NCBI GenBank assembly: GCA_949751835.1
Contig: CATKHK010000014.1
Location: 62,001-126,000, forward strand
Reading direction: 5' to 3'
Length of the DNA: 64,000 nt
From: Blepharisma japonicum
Taxonomy: Eukaryota; Ciliophora; Heterotrichea; Heterotrichida; Blepharismidae
In this document: positions 21,195-31,141 of the stretch, one piece after another
Layout of the letters: every line of letters begins with the position of its first letter
Position numbering within the stretch: the stretch's first letter is position 1
Made by a program: the position numbers and the translations under genes
Notes under the pieces: model-generated
What the model was told of the DNA's origin: nothing
The model's database searches: none
What the model saw: the letters and a program-made list of their open reading frames with translations, nothing else

Positions 21195-21720
21195 TATATA
21201 ATTATAAAGGTGTTAATTATTTTATCCTTATTAAAGTTGAAATTTGTTTTATTAATTGATTATGCTTTTACTAATTATATTTTTGTTAACCAACTAATTA
21301 TTTAGAAATGCATGCACATGTATTATAATGCTATCTTATTTTTAATTTAACCTTCTGTGAAAGCCCTTCCATTTTCTGAGGAGCTTTAAAAAATATGGTT
21401 CTTTTCTTAACCAGCCACAAAATGTTGATTTATTAACAATACACTTCAAAAAATAACTCCATCACTTCAAATTCCTTCATTTCTTCCCCAAACCTTCCTT
21501 CATGTTCCTGAAAATTCTTAAATTTTGCTTTCCCTGCTCTCTCATTCCAAATTTCCATCTCCTATCCTTTCAATCTCCAATCCCAATTTTTTAATTCCCT
21601 AATTTAATTTCTAAAAATTCACTTCTTAACCTTTATTTTAGTAAGATCCAGTATTCAAAGTTTCCGATTCCATCTTTCTAGGTGATTCTATTGATTTATG
21701 GTTCGGATATAATATTAAAA
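21195..21720. other. Intergenic region, polypyrimidine-biased
   Basis: Apart from the uncertain small gene above, this region shows a strong strand bias at about 21470-21610: the plus strand is nearly G-free and rich in C and T. It lies upstream of the MGCIL gene. Confidence 0.35.
21331..21558 (-). CDS. Possible small gene, structure uncertain
   Basis: An ATG at 21558 opens a 41-codon frame (EGRFGEEMKEFEVMELFFEV) in a conspicuously purine-rich strand, closed by TAA TAA. The same frame continues beyond the stops with a protein-like block (WLVKKRTIFFKAPQKMEGL) to TAG at 21331. An intron of about 39 nt with GT/AG ends would bridge it, but that is far longer than the 15-16 nt norm here. It could equally be a decayed gene. 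No family recognised. Confidence 0.3.
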
Positions 21721-21948
21721 ATGGGATGCATTCTAAGCATAGATGAAATTCCTCGTGAGACGCCAATATATAACTTTATAATACTTAAACCGCTCGAAGA
21801 TAACAAATTGTATTCCTTAAGGAAGTTTGGAAAAAACGTTCCAAACCGTTCGTTCTTTAAGGAAAGTGCGGGCCAACTGACTCCAGATACATGTGATACT
21901 ATGTCACCTGGGCTAGTAGAGATCGTAGAAGAAGCAAAAAATTTGTAA
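21721..21948 (+). CDS. MGC-starting small protein with possible readthrough membrane tail
   Basis: A 75-aa protein. The frame is open from 21682, but ATG at 21721 gives MGCILSIDEI, a myristoylation/palmitoylation start as in the 2-5.5 kb cluster, and a KLYSLRKFGKNVP segment is loosely like the cluster motif. The frame stops at TAA (21946-21948). It then stays open in the same phase for 42 codons (to TAA at 22075-22077) encoding a Cys-containing linker and a hydrophobic segment (IWSLALIALISVSLVLL). Either the stop is read through, or a longer ancestral protein has been shortened. Confidence 0.55.
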   Translation: MGCILSIDEIPRETPIYNFIILKPLEDNKLYSLRKFGKNVPNRSFFKESAGQLTPDTCDTMSPGLVEIVEEAKNL

Positions 21949-22077
21949 TATTTTAAACCTACACACAAACCTTGTCCTGTTTCCCATGTTCGCAATCCTT
22001 GTCATAGGGGTATGATAGACTATATCTGGTCCTTGGCATTGATTGCTTTAATCTCTGTAAGTCTTGTTTTATTGTAA

Positions 22078-22531
22078 ATTATGAGTTAATCTTGATATTG
22101 TCTATAGACATTTAAGAAAATTCTGTGGTGACTTAGTAAAGGGCGCCGTGGTATTATTCCATCGAAACAAAAGATGATGCTTAAAATATTTCATCTAGAA
22201 ATTTGCTAGTGTCGAATAAATAAGCTTATGCATTTAGATTTCGGAAAATTAAAACTTGAGAAAAGTTTCACCTGAGCCTCAAATAAAATTAAAATGACCT
22301 AAAATTAACAAAATGATAAAAAGGCTTATTACCTTTTACAATAAAAAATTAATATCCGTTAGAATTCATATATGAAGACTGCTTAATAAAATTGCTTTCT
22401 TTAATTAAATAAAAGACTATCTAATCAATAAATTTTGCTTGAAAAATCAAAGAATCAGTATAATACTTAACTAATTCAATTATCAAAACAGTTAATAGAT
22501 TTCAAATAGCTAAAAGATTACTGTAATTTTA
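22078..22531. other. Intergenic AT-rich region
   Basis: About 450 bp without a supported gene. A short GC-richer patch near 22135-22170 has no readable protein or tRNA fold. Confidence 0.35.
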
Positions 22532-22533
22532 AT

Positions 22534-22851
22534 ATGGATATTCCTAATTTTATAAGAGAAGATATAGCTCGTCTGAAATGGGAAGAAAGTGTTCTAACAC
22601 GCCAGCAGCGAATTTTAAAGTATAAGCTTGACAAAAACCCTAACGACACTGTAAAAGCAGAATATGAAAAAATGTTAACCAGTCTTAATAACCAAACAAA
22701 TGAAGTTCAGTTAGACATTGATGAAGCTTTACAGTTCAGAAGAATACGGCAGGAATCTCACAGTGATATGGATTCCTCCAGTGATGGCTCTAGCACTGAT
22801 GGCAGCGCTTTTGGGATCTTTTATTATGATGTCCGACCTCGGCATATATAA
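22534..22851 (+). CDS. Hypothetical small helical protein
   Basis: A 105-aa protein, open without TGA. A long amphipathic helix (residues about 8-75, with ARLKWEESVLTRQQRILKYK) is followed by a Ser/Asp-rich tail (DMDSSSDGSSTDGS). No family is recognised. Its 3' end lies 56 bp from the 3' end of the cNMP-binding gene (convergent). Confidence 0.55.
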   Translation: MDIPNFIREDIARLKWEESVLTRQQRILKYKLDKNPNDTVKAEYEKMLTSLNNQTNEVQLDIDEALQFRRIRQESHSDMDSSSDGSSTDGSAFGIFYYDVRPRHI

Positions 22852-22907
22852 AATTAAATTGGTAAAATTAATAATTATCATACAAAAATACTTAATTAAC
22901 CAAGAAT

Positions 22908-24404
22908 TTAAAGCTTTCGCCGCAATCTTCCTTTTCCTCCTAAAATACTGCATTCCCTTAGCATGTTTTTTACATTGTCACATCTCAGTTCTCTTTGTGA
23001 CTTTATTTTTAAGTTCAATCTTCTAACTCTATTCTTCGACAAATCGAATTTTTCTTTAGGCCAGCTTAATGGAGAAGGTATAGTAGATCTTACTGATCTT
23101 GGTGTCAAATTATTATTCCAAGCCAGCGAATTTTCTGTGAAAAATTCATGCCCTGCAGAGCCCAGAGCTGTAGGAGTCCTTGATGTACTTATAAGCGCTT
23201 CTGGTGTAGGGCTTAGTTTTTTGAGCGAAGTTACAGTAGACCGTTTATCATCTTCAAGATCTATACTAAAAAAATTAAGTTCATCAAGAGATTCTCTTGA
23301 TTTCTGAGCTAGTGTGTAGCTCATATCCCTAATTTTAATTCCACTTATAGCTGAAGTCACTCTATCACGAGTCTGCTCTTGTAGCTTATATTTTTCTGTA
23401 AAATGTGTGAGGGATTCTTCTTTCCTGATTCTTCGTTTAAATTCAAGCTTAGAAATTACCAGCAATATGGTTGTATCAGAAAAGCATTTGCAAGTTGTGA
23501 TTCGAGGAATATCTTTAATTATTTCTTCGTCCCCAAAAATTTCACCTTGAGCTTTTATCGCAATGTTGGCTTCGCATCGCTTTTTGTAGGATTTTATTAT
23601 AGGTATTGGCCTCCCGTGAGCATCAAGTCTAGTTGGACTTGAAGCTTTGAGCTCTAGTTCTTTACAAAGCTGGACTTCGCCTCTTCGGACAATATAAACA
23701 TTATCAGCTTCAGCTCCTTCTTTATAGATAATCTGTTTTCGCTTATAAGTAGCTTGTGTAAAATAGTAGCTGAGTTTTACAAGCTGACTGAGGTTTCATT
23801 TTTCAAAAGCTGGAAGGCTGCTTAGGAATTTAACAAGGTCTTCCAGTTTTCTAGTAGCGTGTTCACCTAAAATCTTTAAATAGTCTTTTTTATTTAATGT
23901 TGCGAAATGTGTGTCCTCCGCACATAGGATACTAGCTGCTCTAGGCTGATTTTTAATTAATGCTAACTCTCCAAATGCAGATCCAGTCTCTAAGGTGGAT
24001 ACTTCAGTCAGCAAATATTCATTATGCGGGGTAGGAGTTGGGACTAAAACTTTTACAGATCCGTATATTATAATATAAAACAAATCACCATCATCACCAA
24101 AGTGAAATACATAGTCCCCTTTGTTTAAAAATTGATACCTCATATATTGGCAACAATTCAGATGGGCTGTGTCATCATACTCTTTTCTGATTTTTACAAA
24201 AAACGGAACGTTTTCTGTCAGAGTCTCAAGCTTCCTCAAAGAATTTTGTGTACGGATAGTTGGGTCTGTTTTTAACAGTGAAAGGATTTCTGCAAAGGAT
24301 GATACTGCATCATCTTGATCTTTATTTTTATCGACAGTTGATCTTGTTACAATTCTGGTTCGCTTTCTAAATATAGTGGGTTTTCTTGTGAAACTTCTCT
24401 GCAT
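22908..24404 (-). CDS. Protein with two cyclic-nucleotide-binding domains
   Basis: A 498-aa protein joined across TGA (23796-23798, Trp). The start is ATG 24404 (MQRSFTRKPT); the frame is open further up but has no ATG. CNB domain A (about residues 95-205) has the PKA-type phosphate cassette FGELALIKNQPRAAS, keeping the Glu and Arg that contact cAMP. CNB domain B (about 225-345) is divergent, with FGDEEIIKDIPRITT in place of that cassette. The basic, Ser-rich C-terminal 150 residues look disordered. There is no kinase-inhibitor site, dimerisation domain or kinase, so it is not a standard PKA regulatory subunit. Confidence 0.85.
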
Positions 24405-24749
24405 GAAACTTATTTTATCTTTTAGTATTCGAAAAATTAATATTAGTAACAAAAATTAAGATTATTAGTAATGCAACTACTGGCTGTAGGATTTATTTTA
24501 TGAGAGTTTGGCAAAAATAATGAATTTTCGATAAAAGAATTTAGAAGTTCAAATAAGCCAGAGAAAACTTGATAAATAGCCTACACCTATCATTTCCACT
24601 AGTTATTTATAGTTCATTTTGGGAAGATAAAGAAAAATCACAGAAAAAACAGAAATTTGTATAGAATAAGTTTTTATAAAATTTTATAAAGAAAATCTAA
24701 ATTAATTAAATCCAATAAAGGAAAATGAAGCAATAATTAGATTTAAATT
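24405..24749. other. Intergenic AT-rich region
   Basis: About 345 bp upstream of the cNMP-binding gene. Nothing coding or structured was seen. Confidence 0.35.
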
Positions 24750-24751
24750 GT

Positions 24752-25039
24752 TTAAATCTTACTTAAGAATGCCCATATGGATCTGGCATAAATTATGATT
24801 CCATAGGTTAGAAGTACAGGGAACGCCAAAATGTAGACAAACGGCGCAACGCAAGCCATAATAACAAACAAGAAAAATAGCATAAGAACTCTCCAGTATA
24901 GCGGGATCCCTTTACTTATGATATCTTTTTCGTCAAATTTAGTTGCTTCATATGCTGTCAAAAGCAGCAGATAGAGGGGTAAAAACATTACGATGATCCA
25001 GAAGCCGATCAGTTTTCCAATAACACCAAGCTTGTGCAT
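24752..25039 (-). CDS. Small three-span membrane protein
   Basis: A 95-aa protein with three hydrophobic segments: about 8-28 (IGFWIIVMFLPLYLLLL), 50-72 (VLMLFFLFVIMACVAPF) and 72-92. A short polar loop (YEATKFDEKDIISKG) lies between the first two. There is no recognised family. The 81-bp spacer to the divergent dynein-stalk-like gene suggests a shared promoter. Confidence 0.65.
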   Translation of the reverse strand: MHKLGVIGKLIGFWIIVMFLPLYLLLLTAYEATKFDEKDIISKGIPLYWRVLMLFFLFVIMACVAPFVYILAFPVLLTYGIIIYARSIWAFLSKI

Positions 25040-25120
25040 TTTATTATTATAACTGATTATTAAAATCTCCAGAAAAATGTATAATTATAATTAAAACTTT
25101 TAGATTTCCTATACAATAGA

Positions 25121-25816
25121 ATGGACCCTTACTCAATAATTATTCAAGCTATCGAAAAAAAGGAGAAATCATATAGTGGTTAGGAAATTAATTCTATCTT
25201 TCCTTGCGCCTAGAGAAAGAAATCAATGAAATCCAACAAAATTTAAATTCCGCTAAATCAAACTTGGAAGATTTGTATACAGAAGAAAACAGATATAACA
25301 CTTTATATCTCCCGGCATATCAAGAAGCCTTTATGAACATTCGACCTCATTTATTAAGCTTAACTGAAAGTGGATTAGCAGAACTCGGTGCTTATCCTCA
25401 CCCCCCAAAAGCCATAGAAATGATTGCAGAAGGAGTTTCAATTCTTTTGGGTAAGAAAAAACATCTTGAAAAGTATTTAAAAAAACTCAAATGACCCAGA
25501 TTTTTTAAAAAATTTGATCGGTTCAACAATGAAGCATATTCTACAGAAACCCCTTGAGCGAATAAAGATAATAATTTCGGAATTTAAAAGAGCTTCTGAA
25601 GGATTAAAATACATTTCTGAGGTTGCTTATGGCTTGTATAAAACCCTACAGTTTTGTGAATATTGGAATTTACTTTCACAGTTTAGATCTATTGAACAAA
25701 TAAAACAAAATATAGAAGAAAAAAATAAAGAAATCGCTGAATTAGAGTCAAAATTAGCGAAGGCTCCAGATATTAGAAATGAATTTAAAGAGATATTAAG
25801 AAAAATCAATCCTTAA
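25121..25816 (+). CDS. Free-standing dynein stalk/microtubule-binding-domain-like protein (model uncertain)
   Basis: Two overlapping open stretches (25204-25494 and 25514-25816, different frames) together look like a dynein heavy-chain stalk: coiled coil 1 (LEKEINEIQQNLNSAKSNLE), the MTBD signature ESGLAELGAYPHPPKAIEMI, then DPDFLKNLIGS, ASEGLKYISEVAYGLYKTLQ and coiled coil 2 (IEEKNKEIAELESKL). Nothing of the AAA+ motor is present. An ATG at 25121 precedes it, but the join at 25170-25207 would need a 35- or 38-nt intron. The second join needs either a long intron (GTAAG ... CCCAG, 25451-25499) or one fewer A in the A7 run near 25480. Either a real orphan MTBD protein or a decaying dynein fragment. 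Confidence 0.5.
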
Positions 25817-26013
25817 TTATGAATTCTTGGTTAATCACCATGAAACAAATTTTGCTTTATGATTTCGATTTTTCTTAAGAATAACTCAATTAATTTTTTG
25901 CAAAATAATTTTTTTTAACTCATAAATATTTTTTTGGTAATTCAATTACTTCAGCTTTATCTTAATGCTATTCACGCTGCTAATCACTTATATTTTATAA
26001 ACTAAATTTGTAA

Positions 26014-26556
26014 ATGGACGTTAAATTTATATACTCAACTCCAAATCCTCGGTCAGTATCCACAAGAGCAAGCACACGCAGATCTCCACAATGAACCAGT
26101 TCTCCCATAGCAAATTTATCACCTCCAGAAGGTATTCATTTCAAGGACAGCTTAGAAACCAGCAAAGAAATTACTCCTATGGATAGTGACAACAAAAAAT
26201 CAGAATTTGTGTCTTTTCCTGTCACAACGGAAAGGGAATATGAAGAATCTGATAATTTTGAGATAAAGATTAAAGAAGCATTTGATATAATTAAAAAAGC
26301 AAAAACTAATAGAAATAATGTGGAATATACACATAAAACTTCAGAAGAAACTATTATTTCCTATTTAGAGCTTGTTGAAGGAGCTTCAAAATCACTTGTA
26401 GAGCTTTCATATCAGCTTAAAGACGTCACTGATCACCTTACTAAACAAATGGATTTTCTGACTGATGAAATTCATACAGCAGTAGTCCCAGGCTACTATC
26501 GAAGAAACGAATACCCTCACCCATGGCGGCTCAGAAAAAATCGTTCCCTTAATTAA
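26014..26556 (+). CDS. Hypothetical protein
   Basis: A 180-aa protein. The start at 26014 (MDVKFIYSTPNPRSVS) lies in frame 55 codons above the next ATG if the TGA at 26092-26094 is Trp. The first 70 residues are Ser/Thr/Pro-rich and probably phosphorylated (STRASTRRSPQW). The rest is helical (FEIKIKEAFDIIKKAKTNRN; YLELVEGASKSLVELSYQLK), ending in a basic/aromatic tail (GYYRRNEYPHPWRLRKNR). No family recognised. The next gene starts 19 bp downstream. Confidence 0.6.
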
Positions 26557-26575
26557 TTTTCCTTGCTAATAAAAA

Positions 26576-27610
26576 ATGGACCTTGACTACATTATAAATC
26601 TTTGCCAACAATCAGTTCCCTCCTGGTCCAATGTCTCGAAAGAGTCCTGCAGCTTAAAGCGACTTGTAGGGAACTCTAACACTGTCTTTGTAGTAGAAAC
26701 TTCTTTGGATGTTCACCCTCATCGTATAATATATAGAGTATTCGGGAATGGCGATACCTTAAATCTGCAACAAACATCCACAATTTTTAGAAGGCTGTCA
26801 GAAAGTGGACTCGCACCAAAAATTTATTTAGAGCTTAACCATGCCAGGCTTGAAGAATTTATAGATGGCAGCAGAAATTTGCAAAGGGAAGAATTTCATC
26901 AGCCACATATAATTCAGCTGATTTCTCGGAAATTGAGAGAATTTCATGCGCAAGATTTGTGTGATATTGTAGATAATGAAGATTTGGTGCATATGAGTTT
27001 GGCTCATAAGTGGAGAGGCTTGTCAGTAAATAATTTACAGAAATATAAGGAAAGTGAGCGAGGAGAAGAGATTAAAGAAGCAATAGAGTCATTGGATGAA
27101 AAATATCTAGATATGTATAGAAATATACAGCCTCAAGGATCACCTGAAGTATTTGCACATATGGACACGAGTACTTTGAATTTTTTATACGTAGAGGCTG
27201 ATGATGCAATTGTGATTATTGATTATGATTATTCAGGATATTCATATAGAGGATATGATATTGCATTGCTTTTAGAAGATGTAGCGTATGACTATAATTA
27301 CCCTGAGTGGCCTTATTACTTATATAACCGAGATTTGGAAGCTTCTGATGAAATTATCGCTCAGTATGTAAAAGCATATGGAGAAGGCCCTGAAATGTTT
27401 GTAGAAGTAAAAAAGTGTATGATCTGTACTCACTACTTTTGGGCCGTCTGGTCGTTTTCTCTATACTACGAAAACAGCCCTACAATGGATATGCTTAAGT
27501 ATGGTTTATCAAGATTTCACGATTTTCTTTCTCGATACTCCAAATTTCAGGAAGACCTATTTTCCGGAGCTCTACAACTTACAATAGATAATTTATTTAG
27601 CCAAGTTTAA
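26576..27610 (+). CDS. Choline/ethanolamine kinase
   Basis: A 344-aa enzyme, near the usual length, that phosphorylates choline or ethanolamine with ATP, the first step of the Kennedy pathway. The Brenner-type catalytic motif HxDxxxxN reads HMDTSTLN (about residues 196-203), and the metal-binding/choline motif reads VIIDYDYSGYSYRGYDIALL (about 216-235), as in the family. The N-lobe has LVGNSNTVFVVE and RIIYRVFG. The residue before the catalytic His is Ala in place of the more usual Cys. All Trp codons are TGG. It converges with beta-tubulin, only 19 bp between stops. Confidence 0.9.
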   Translation: MDLDYIINLCQQSVPSWSNVSKESCSLKRLVGNSNTVFVVETSLDVHPHRIIYRVFGNGDTLNLQQTSTIFRRLSESGLAPKIYLELNHARLEEFIDGSRNLQREEFHQPHIIQLISRKLREFHAQDLCDIVDNEDLVHMSLAHKWRGLSVNNLQKYKESERGEEIKEAIESLDEKYLDMYRNIQPQGSPEVFAHMDTSTLNFLYVEADDAIVIIDYDYSGYSYRGYDIALLLEDVAYDYNYPEWPYYLYNRDLEASDEIIAQYVKAYGEGPEMFVEVKKCMICTHYFWAVWSFSLYYENSPTMDMLKYGLSRFHDFLSRYSKFQEDLFSGALQLTIDNLFSQV

Positions 27611-27629
27611 TAATGGAAATAATTTTATT

Positions 27630-28967
<1,338 letters not shown>

Positions 28968-29237
28968 TTATAAACAAATAAATTCCATGGCAATAAATCG
29001 CTTAGTTTGAAATAAATTGAATGGCCAATAATTTATTTTAGAAAATTTTCCCGGTATACGAGCTTTTAGATAGAAATAGGACACTTGGAAAAATATGTTC
29101 GCTTACAAATAAAAAATGGAATAGGAAATGCCTCTGGGCTTATAAACAGTAATAAAAATTTATATCTCGGGATATTTATTATAAAGATATAATTAATAAA
29201 TGCTTTAAAATTATTAAAAGGTAAAGATAATTAACAA

Positions 29238-29365
29238 ATGTTTTTATTTGCAATTCACTATTTAGTCATATTTTAGATCAACATAGCAGTTCTAAATGTG
29301 CCTTTTTGGCTTTATTGGAAATATCCTTTATATTTTGGATTTATAAGTTAAAGGAAAGAAGATCT
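29238..29365 (+). pseudogene. Relic copy of the small membrane protein gene at 30052
   Basis: It starts ATGTTTTTATTTGCAATTC and retains the stretch GTGCCTTTTTGGCTTTATTG identical to the intact gene. Small insertions, deletions and stops (for example TAG in CACTATTTAGTC) break the frame within about 15 codons. Only the first 40 or so codons are represented. Confidence 0.75.
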
Positions 29366-29375
29366 TAATGATCTT

Positions 29376-29716
29376 CTACTTTGCTGAGTCTTTTGGCTCT
29401 GTCTGCATTTCTATATCCAAAGTGTCAAATTATCTCTCAGTAGCTGCATGATGGTGGTGCTGTCCTTATACTGGTCCTTGTCTAAGTTATCAAACTCTGC
29501 AATAACTTGATTAAAGGTGTTTCTTGCCGTATTGCAACTTCACTAGGCTGTTCTTTTACTTCTTAATAAAATACTGAATAATCAAAGCTAGGTTAATCTA
29601 ATTGGATGGGTAGGTGAGAGTTCAGTGCTTGCAGATTTGTAGCTTCAAAATATACCCTTGCTGCATTTTCGGTTGTGATATTTCCATATTTTACTTTATT
29701 TATTTCAGAAGTTTGA
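29376..29716 (-). pseudogene. Relic of a 14-3-3 protein gene (C-terminal half)
   Basis: The minus strand encodes [20 protein letters not shown] then [17 protein letters not shown], the unmistakable C-terminal helices of 14-3-3, followed in a shifted frame by MQTEPKDSAK and TAG (29376-29378). Upstream, another frame gives TTENAARVYFEATNLQAL and a degraded copy of the HPIRLGLALNFSVFYYEI region (HLPIQLD ... SVFY), with several stops. It covers about the last 100 residues; the N-terminal half is absent. It sits inside the degenerate duplication. Confidence 0.8.
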
Positions 29717-29998
29717 TACTCTATGGATTATTTTTACGAAGAGCATATCAATCATTTGTCTGCAGTTTCAATAAGTCTTGCCATTCGTGTTTGATTAATA
29801 TTTTGGCCTTTAGGCATCTCTAAACTATAACTAATCCTGATATCATTTGCAGATTTCCAACATTTTTCTGTTCTTTTTTTATCTTCTTTGGGTTAGTTTG
29901 CTCCAAGACATAAAAATTTATTTGAGATTTCTTCAGCGATTTTCTACTTGATTTCTTTTCTTAAATTTTTAATTCATTTCTTTTGATAGCCTTTTTGA
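29717..29998 (-). pseudogene. Relic copy of the PX-domain gene, C-terminal part
   Basis: The sequence parallels 30455-30775: CATATCAATCATTTGTCTG against CCTATCAATCATTTGTCTA, TTGATTAATATTTTGGCCTT in both, and ATCATTTGCAGATTT against ATTATTGGCAGATTT. Indels and stops break the frame. It ends at a truncation corresponding to the middle of the PX gene. Confidence 0.75.
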
Positions 29999-30051
29999 AT
30001 CATTAAGCAATAAATGTTTAAAAATTATTCAAAGGTAAAGATAATTAATAA

Positions 30052-30369
30052 ATGGTTTTTAATTTACAATTCCACTGGTCAATTAGATTTGCGATCAATA
30101 TAGCAGTTCTTAATGTGCCTTTTTGGCTTTATTGGAAATATCCGTTTCTTTTTTGGACCTACAAATTAGAGGAAAGAAAGAACGAAAGATTAAAACAATA
30201 TGATCAAGTCAGGATGAAGCCATGGGATGAGATCCAAGTCATGACTCCCGAAGTACAAGCTATCAGAGAAAAAATAGAAAAAGAAGGACATCCAATGCCA
30301 TTGTATGACACTATTCTATCTGATGAGCAACTTAAAAAGCATGGATTGTATTCCATCGGAAGAATTTAA
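30052..30369 (+). CDS. Small membrane-associated protein, possibly mitochondrial
   Basis: A 105-aa protein with one hydrophobic, aromatic segment near residues 10-36 (INIAVLNVPFWLYWKYPFLF), then a charged helical tail (KLEERKNERLKQYDQVRMKP) and a short C terminus. The size and layout recall supernumerary subunits of respiratory complexes, but I cannot name a family. A decayed copy lies 0.8 kb upstream. It converges with the PX gene (34 bp between stops). Confidence 0.6.
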   Translation: MVFNLQFHWSIRFAINIAVLNVPFWLYWKYPFLFWTYKLEERKNERLKQYDQVRMKPWDEIQVMTPEVQAIREKIEKEGHPMPLYDTILSDEQLKKHGLYSIGRI

Positions 30370-30403
30370 GTAAGAAAATATTTCTTGGCAAGTATTCTTA
30401 TAA

Positions 30404-31105
30404 TTAGCGATCTAATCTTAATACTAAAGACTCTGAAGGTTGCTTCTCTTCTGCCACTTGGATTATTTCTACAAAGAGCCTATCAATCATTTGTCTATAG
30501 TCTCCAACAGGTCTTGCTATTTGTGTTTGATTAATATTTTGGCCTTCAGGCATCTCTAAATTATAACTAAACCTGATATTATTGGCAGATTTGAAATATT
30601 CACTGACTCTTTTTTCTGCGTCTTCATCTTCTACAGGGTTTGGCTGTGCTCCAAGATCTAAAAATTTATTTGATGTTTCTTCAGCAATTTTTGAGTATAA
30701 TAAACCAATTTGCTGCTCGATTTCTTGGGCAGATTTTTTTGGTTTATTTCTTTGTGATTGGCTGTTTTTTGAGTCATTAAGAACTTTCCTGTCACTTGGT
30801 TTCATGAACTCTTGAAAAACTGGTGAAGAATAAATGCTTGGGTTTTTGACTAATTCTTGGAAGTATCTTTGAAGGTCATTCCTTCTCTGCTCAAGGAAAT
30901 TCGAGTTTTTATTTCCGAAAACTTTTTTACCTGGAAACTGAGCATCTTTTGCTAATTTTTTCAGTGATTCTGAGATTTTTCGGAGCACTGAATATCTTCG
31001 CTTGAAATTCCAAGACTCTCCTGTTTGGAGATCAACGACTAAGAAAATATAGTCTACATAGTCGCTTTGTTTATCGAATTCAGGAATTGAGATTGAGTAT
31101 GGCAT
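30404..31105 (-). CDS. PX-domain (phosphoinositide-binding) protein
   Basis: A 233-aa protein. Residues 1-105 form a PX domain: YIFLVVDLQTGESWNFKRRY holds the RRYS basic motif that binds phosphoinositide phosphate, FPGKKVFG is the proline-containing loop, and RRNDLQRYFQELVKNPSI the C-terminal helix. The remainder is polar and helical, without a BAR or kinase domain. PX proteins bind PI3P or related lipids on endosomes, which points to vesicle traffic. A truncated relic of this gene lies at 29717-29998. Confidence 0.85.
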   Translation of the reverse strand: MPYSISIPEFDKQSDYVDYIFLVVDLQTGESWNFKRRYSVLRKISESLKKLAKDAQFPGKKVFGNKNSNFLEQRRNDLQRYFQELVKNPSIYSSPVFQEFMKPSDRKVLNDSKNSQSQRNKPKKSAQEIEQQIGLLYSKIAEETSNKFLDLGAQPNPVEDEDAEKRVSEYFKSANNIRFSYNLEMPEGQNINQTQIARPVGDYRQMIDRLFVEIIQVAEEKQPSESLVLRLDR

Positions 31106-31141
31106 TGAAAAATTAGCAAATATTTATTATTTTTATAGTTA

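Larger units (their letters stand above)
29195..30004. repeat. Degenerate partial tandem duplication of the 30.0-30.8 kb region
   Basis: The left part (29195-29365) matches 30008-30180, including the spacer AGGTAAAGATAATTAA and the text around the small gene's start. The right part (29717-29998) matches about 30455-30775 inside the PX gene. Between them lies a 14-3-3 relic absent from the intact copy. The duplicated copy is truncated inside the PX gene and abuts the promoter of the intact unit. Confidence 0.75.

Noticed and set aside
22718-23307. Overlapping plus-strand frames at the 3' end of the cNMP-binding gene
   Set aside because: They overlap the supported minus-strand gene or the 22534-22851 gene and are hydrophobic antisense translations.
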